The notes under the pieces: model-generated
What the model was told of the DNA's origin: nothing
What the model saw: the letters and a program-made list of their open reading frames with translations, nothing else
Database searches by the model: none
Shown: piece after piece, positions 60,204 to 64,000 of the stretch
Layout: the number at the start of each line of letters is the position of its first letter
How positions within the stretch are numbered: the first letter of the stretch is position 1
Assembly (NCBI RefSeq): GCF_000002985.6
Contig: NC_003281.10
Coordinates: forward strand, 13,516,001-13,580,000
DNA: 64,000 nt
Direction of reading: 5' to 3'
Source of the DNA: Caenorhabditis elegans
Taxonomy: Eukaryota; Nematoda; Chromadorea; Rhabditida; Rhabditidae
Translations under genes and position numbers: made by a program

Positions 60204-63200
60204 ATGAGATTTCGGAGCTTAGGGGCACTCAGTGTCCTTCTCTTATTTCTCCAACTGCCCGGACCTTCATCAGAATATGAGTTATCAATAAATCATGAAG
60301 AAGTTACTGATTCTGATAGACGAGTTCTTTTGGAAATTGCAAAAGCCGTTAAAAGAGTAAAGAGGAATCCGTTCAAAAGAGATGAAGGACGTTCCTCGGT
60401 GGATTCAGATTTGAGGCAAAAAGAGGATAATGGGGATGACAACGGAGGTGATGAAGAGGTAGGTCATTGATTATTAGAGTATTATTATTACGGGAACACA
60501 ATATTCTGAGAATGCGTATTCTGCAACATATTTGACGCGCAAAATATCTCGTAGCAAAAACTACAGTAATTCTTTAAATGACTACTGAAAACTTTTATTT
60601 ATCGATAAAGTTTTAAAAGAAAACACAAAAATGACAAAAAAAACGATAGAATATTATCGCTGTCACACTTCGAACAATTCATTTCAAAAGTCTAGCCCGT
60701 CAATCGACACAATCTCTACAGTTGTCATTTAAAGAATTACTGTAGTTTTTGCTACGAGATATTTTGCGCGTCAAATATGTTGCGTAATACGCATTCTCTA
60801 AATTTGTGTTCCAGTATTATTATTATTATTACTTTATTGTATTAGTTTCCAGAGAGGTTAACTCGTATTTCATTCAAATAATTTGGAAAAATAATTTTTT
60901 TTGTGCAAAAGGCTTTTTTTCCATTGCTTTTAATATTCAAAATTTATAGTTGAAAGAAAGTAAACCTCAAAATCCAACATTTTTATTACTTTTTTTTTCT
61001 TTTCAGAGCGAAGGAAAACCAGAAAACTTCCAAGGATCTGCAAACGATTATTGTGACAAATTTGAGCAGCACTTTTCATATTTTTGTGTCGGAGAGACCG
61101 ACCAAACCGACAAAAATGCATATGTAATCAAGAAGTTCTGCCCGAGTTACAAGACAGCTTGCAAGCACAAGGCAGTAACGTACGCCAATTTTTTAGCTGA
61201 CAATATTTCGTTGTCATTTATAGTTTTGAAAATACTCCGTTTAAGTTTTAACAAAAAAAAATCATACTATAAAAATTATATCCCAAAACTACCAGTAAGA
61301 CCACAAAGTTTTCAACAAACTTTCAGTTTACAACTTTTGTGAAATTTCTTTCCCTGCAAAGACTGTTTCCAGCCAGAAAACCTAAATTTCAGCACCTCAG
61401 TCTCCTTAACCTCCTGGCCAACTGACCCATTTGCCAAAGAAATTACAGTAGCTAGTAGGCCTCTTCCTTCGACATCAGGAAGAACATCTCATTCAAGAAG
61501 GCGGGATAGTGATGAGGATTCTGATTCCGCGGAGGATGAGGAAGTTTATTATGCCGAACTTCGGGTAAGCGTGGACTTTTCAAGATACAGAAAATTTTAA
61601 TTTTTCTGACAGTTTGTGAATTCAAGAAGTAGTCTTAGTAGCTTATAAAAAATAAAAGTTTGAACATAAAAAGAAATTTCAGAAAAGATATCCTTGTAAA
61701 CCAGATTGTGACAAACGGATTTTTGCTCATTGTACTGAAGAATGCAAATGTGATTACATTTATCCAGTTGTGCAAAGATTCTGTAATCCACCCCCAATGC
61801 CAATGTTCCTAAACACTTGCAGGTAATATTTATAATGAAATTACCAAAAAATTCTAGAAGTTTCATGATTTTTCTAGAAAGTTAATTTTTATTAGAAAAT
61901 TTGAATTTCCCGTTGGAAAATTGTGACAAATTTTGTTAGTTATAACTTCTGGCTGAGCTACAAATTCAAAATTTCAGGTTATGGTACCATGGATGTCCGA
62001 AATACGAGCGCTACCATTATGCTTCCCAATTTGTGTACTCTAAGGCAGAAAAAGGAAAAGTGTTGCGTAAGTGTGGCCTCTCGAATTATAACAATTTTAG
62101 GTTAATCTCATCGAATTTTGTCGAATTTTTTATAAATCTCTTCAAATTGTTATACTTTTCAAACTTTGCAGCTGGAAGTCCCGACCAAGCTTCCGTCAAC
62201 CCTTACGGGCTCCCACAGCCGGCTCCACTTCGTAATCGAGCTCTCGCGTTGGCTCCAATTCGTCGTCAGAAGCGTGATGCAGAGTAATTTCCCTTTAACT
62301 TTTTTTGATTCTGTTGATTACATTGAACTTTTTTATCTTGCAGAAATGAAGATTTGGTGGTTCCCCCTCCAGTTCCTTCAGAGATTCAAGAAAGGTACAT
62401 TTGACCACTGTACCATCATAGTCATTAAAAACAAAAACTTTCAGAGAAGCCTCATTGACAGCACCAGAATCCCGGGCAATTCTTCAAAATTACCGGGAAA
62501 ATTTGAAGAGTGGGGAAAAGAAAAAACGTAGATCCCGAAGGAAGAAGCTACGAAGACGACGGCGGCATCGGCAGAGATTCAGTTTTGATAAGGACTTTGA
62601 AGAGATAACTACTACGAAGAGACCACCCACGCCGAGAGAATTGTGGCGGGCGCTCAAGTAAGTGCCTTTTTTGCCCGGTTTTGCCCGGATTTGCCAGAAT
62701 TGAACAGTTTCTCTAAATTTCGTTTTGCCCGTGTTGCACTAACTTGTGCATCATATCCAATTTTGCCATTCTTGTTGGTTGAGCCCGTGCATAGTTTTGA
62801 CCCGCACATGATCAAATTTCACCCTTTTACCAAGTTTTGCCAAATTTCTTTAAAAAAATAGTTTGTGTCCAAAATTGGGGGATTCCCGATCTTGCCAGAT
62901 TTGCCTGTTTTTTGCTCGACTTTACCTACATAAATATGTTACTTCTCCAGTTTTCCCGAAAATTGTTCGCCGTACCGTTTATATTTCCAGACAACTAAAT
63001 TCACTGACCTCTGGACCTGGAGCCGTCGGACTAAAAAGCTCGCCGGCAACGCTCAAAGGAGGAGGAGAAGCTCAGGGGGGCCTCGATGGACTTCTGGCAT
63101 CAGTCACTCAACCACAACGCGAACGAGATGAAGCTGCACGACAATGGGCTACGGTTGGTAGGTATTATGGATAATTATTTAACTCTAACTGTGGCCTTAA

Positions 63201-63776
63201 CATTTTATACTATTTTAAACCACCCTAACATCACCTAACTTTACTTTATTTGACTTTGACTTTGCCCTCCTTCACTCTGCTTTACTCTAATGTGTCCCAA
63301 CCTTCCATCGCACTGACTTCGATCTACTTTGCCCGTGTTGTCCCAGTTTTACCCTGAATTTCATCTAATTTACCTGTTTGTTGATTAACTTTGCTTTAGA
63401 TTTCTGTCATAACTTTAACAATTTTTGTGTGGAAGTTTTTATAAACCTACTTGTTTTCTTGATCAATGGTGTTGTAAAATTCCAATTTTGTCAAAAAAAA
63501 AAACACCAACGTTTAGACGCAAGACAGTTAACCGAAGATATTGTGCATTCGGTTGTCACCACCGAGAAGGATGCGGAGCATAAAGAAGCCAAGAAAGAAG
63601 CGGAACCAGAGCCAAACTTTGACAGTAAGAAAATGGGTTTCAGTACTTGCCAACGAAGATAATGTTCAGAGATTAAGCCGCGCACATTTGCCATGTCGTC
63701 GGTCGCGGCGACCACTGCTATAGTTGACGAACAGCCGGAAGTTCCAAAAAAGGCGTCAAGTGGGAGAGCCAAGTAA
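60204..63776 (+). CDS. osm-7: OSM-7, secreted DOS-motif (Notch co-ligand type) protein
   Basis: Eleven exons on the plus strand: 60204-60458, 61007-61179, 61393-61564, 61683-61822, 61978-62066, 62172-62283, 62344-62394, 62445-62657, 62991-63157, 63517-63624 and 63670-63776. They stay in frame for 1587 nt, 528 residues. A signal peptide (about 1-23) is followed by a propeptide-like region with a furin-type site RVKR (51-54). A cysteine-rich domain at about 94-265 (DYCDKFEQHFSYFC, FCPSY, KPDCDK, HCTEECKCDY, RFCNPP) fits the DOS region shared with OSM-11. A second furin-type site RRQKR lies near 307-311, then an Arg/Lys cluster and a disordered C-terminus. In C. elegans OSM-7 acts with LIN-12/Notch signalling and in osmotic stress responses. 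The last intron would be only 45 nt. An alternative end reads through at 63157 to a stop at about 63172. Confidence 0.8.
60493..60812. repeat. inverted-repeat element in osm-7 intron 1
   Basis: The ends GGAACACAATATTCTGAGAA and complement are followed inward by TGCGTATT, ACATATTTGACGCGCAAAAT, ATCTCGTAGC and AAACTACAGTAATTCTTTAA on both sides. ATT-trinucleotide runs flank it. It is the same family as 33449-33797 and resembles a very abundant C. elegans non-autonomous family. Confidence 0.8.
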
Positions 63777-64000
63777 AATTTTTTATTAAAATTTGAACAA
63801 CTGCGCTAAAGTACATGTGCTTGTATCAAATTTTGGCGCTAATGCAGAAATTGTTCTTGGTTATTCTATCTAAACGCTTAAGTTTACGTTAGCGCTCAAA
63901 TGTAAAAGTTGCAAATGAAAACCAACATCTATATTTATGAACATATGCAACTTTCGTAATAATGTACAATTTTATTTTATGTACTGTAATCAGGTTAGCG
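63777..64000. other. osm-7 3' flank
   Basis: AT-rich, no further exon seen before the window ends, and no canonical AATAAA close to the stop. Confidence 0.5.

Noticed and set aside
62863..63174. Separate 103-codon gene start in the osm-7 intron
   Set aside because: The 3' half is osm-7 exon 9 in the same frame; the 5' half is intron sequence.
1..64000. CRISPR arrays, bacterial operons, rRNA genes, intact transposase genes
   Set aside because: None seen. Repeats here are inverted or dispersed, the genes have spliceosomal introns, and no transposase or reverse transcriptase motif was found in any frame.

Overview
The window is nuclear DNA of a Caenorhabditis nematode, almost certainly C. elegans. 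The background is AT-rich, introns are short with TTTTCAG acceptors, bare acceptors suitable for spliced-leader trans-splicing sit just upstream of start codons, and several genes are recognisable. From memory, not from any search, the gene set pod-1, acs-5, scav-2, aldo-1 and osm-7 places it on the right arm of chromosome III (clones Y76A2B and T05D4). Gene models below were assembled by hand from splice signals and reading-frame continuity; every model given as a full gene keeps its frame across all its exons.

Layout. 0.5-8.1 kb, minus strand: pod-1, a double-module coronin, whose 2.6 kb first intron holds a TIR element, a 1.6 kb palindrome and a possible alternative exon; a candidate alternative C-terminal exon lies at 528-934. 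8.1-12.5 kb: divergent non-coding upstream region. 12.5-24.0 kb, plus strand: a secreted or GPI-anchored leucine-rich-repeat protein with a 5.9 kb intron that contains a 2.9 kb palindrome. 24.2-39.3 kb, minus strand: acs-5 (long-chain acyl-CoA synthetase), a small two-TM protein, a cobalamin-trafficking CblD/MMADHC homologue and scav-2 (CD36 family). 39.3-45.9 kb: mostly non-coding. 45.9-54.4 kb, minus strand: a protein resembling F-box-associated domains but lacking an F-box, aldo-1 (fructose-bisphosphate aldolase), an unidentified multi-pass membrane protein and a small 140-residue protein. 54.4-60.2 kb: repeats and a tandem pair of possible micro-genes. 60.2-63.8 kb, plus strand: osm-7, a secreted Notch co-ligand type protein.

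The genes do not form one pathway. They cover housekeeping metabolism (aldolase, acyl-CoA synthetase, B12 trafficking), cytoskeleton and polarity (POD-1), lipid or scavenger receptor function (SCAV-2) and extracellular signalling or adhesion (OSM-7, the LRR protein). The spacing between the CblD homologue and the two-TM gene would allow an operon.

The most unusual material is in the introns and spacers. Two unrelated long palindromes each carry a tRNA-like A-box/B-box module in both arms. A tandemly duplicated two-block locus at 57.8-58.8 kb has conserved micro-ORFs. There is a run of 21 G, at least four inverted-repeat element types, and at least six exact copies of the 9-mer CTGCGTCTC or its complement.
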